Part shown: piece by piece, positions 14,339 to 14,432 of the stretch
Layout of the letters: every line of letters begins with the position of its first letter
Numbering within the stretch: the stretch's first letter is position 1
Assembly: GCA_965658435.1 (NCBI GenBank)
Contig: CBFHSE010000038.1
Coordinates: 1-14,432, forward strand
Source of the DNA: JADHLN01 sp965658435
Lineage (GTDB): Bacteria > Pseudomonadota > Alphaproteobacteria > Rickettsiales > JABIRX01
Length of the DNA stretch: 14,432 nucleotides
Direction: 5' to 3'
Position numbers and translations under genes: made by a program
The notes under the pieces: generated by a model
What the model was told of the DNA's origin: nothing
The model's input: the letters and a program-made list of their open reading frames with translations, nothing else
The model's database searches: none

Positions 14339-14432
14339 AATCTTAGAGAAATCATCCATCTTTTAGCAAAAATATTTATTCATTTAGGAGCACTAAACTT
14401 CATCATATTTTTACAAAAATATGAATAATTTC
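14339..14432. other. Right-edge stretch without an assignable gene; contains an inverted repeat
   Basis: After the SRP RNA no complete gene is recognisable. CATATTTTT (14404-14412) and AAAAATATG (14415-14423) form a perfect nine-base inverted repeat with a two-base gap. It could be an operator, a hairpin, or chance in AT-rich DNA. A minus-strand frame open from the edge to a TGA near 14352 could be the end of a gene beyond the window, but it is too short to judge. Confidence 0.3.

Overview
The window looks like a chromosomal segment of an AT-rich, host-associated alphaproteobacterium, most probably in or near the Rickettsiales. The evidence is an alphaproteobacterial-type 16S rRNA gene that stands alone, with no tRNA-Ile, tRNA-Ala or 23S gene behind it. 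Further support comes from very low GC in the protein genes, an ankyrin-repeat protein, and many alphaproteobacterial orthologues (DUF6111, an NDUFAF5-like methyltransferase, an ABHD10-like hydrolase). I cannot assign family or genus from memory. No mobile element, CRISPR array or tRNA gene was seen.

Layout, left to right. (1) 1-1567: the 5' end of a dciA-like gene on the minus strand lies back to back with a DUF6111 membrane protein and cca on the plus strand. (2) 1571-5536, minus strand: a tightly overlapping five-gene run comprising a GT4 glycosyltransferase, holC, an NDUFAF5/BioC-like methyltransferase, yciB and prfA. (3) 5573-6340, plus: an alpha/beta hydrolase. (4) 6341-8311: a complete, isolated 16S transcription unit with a candidate promoter, a boxB-like hairpin, boxA, and a long-range 17-bp processing stem around a ~1.5 kb 16S gene. 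It is followed by a tandem-repeat palindrome that reads as a terminator for the opposing gene. (5) 8312-10030: ddpX (minus), a small ankyrin protein (plus) and rph (minus), each overlapping its neighbour. (6) 10149-12564, plus: grpE and an RNase E/G gene. (7) 12567-14152, minus: dnaX. (8) 14257-14338, plus: the small SRP RNA (ffs).

The content is mostly housekeeping: replisome loading (DciA, chi, tau/gamma), tRNA and rRNA maturation and decay (CCA enzyme, RNase PH, RNase E), translation termination, chaperoning, protein targeting and envelope functions. The most informative observation is in dnaX. The zero frame stops just after a run of ten A residues. The -1 frame then continues without a stop for 138 codons and encodes what looks like the alpha-binding C-terminal domain of tau. 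This suggests homopolymer slippage or -1 frameshifting that makes both gamma and tau. Other notable points are two divergent gene pairs whose start codons abut or overlap, an almost complete lack of Shine-Dalgarno motifs although the 16S retains an intact anti-SD, and the well-preserved leader and processing signals of the split 16S unit. I found no convincing wholly new system.
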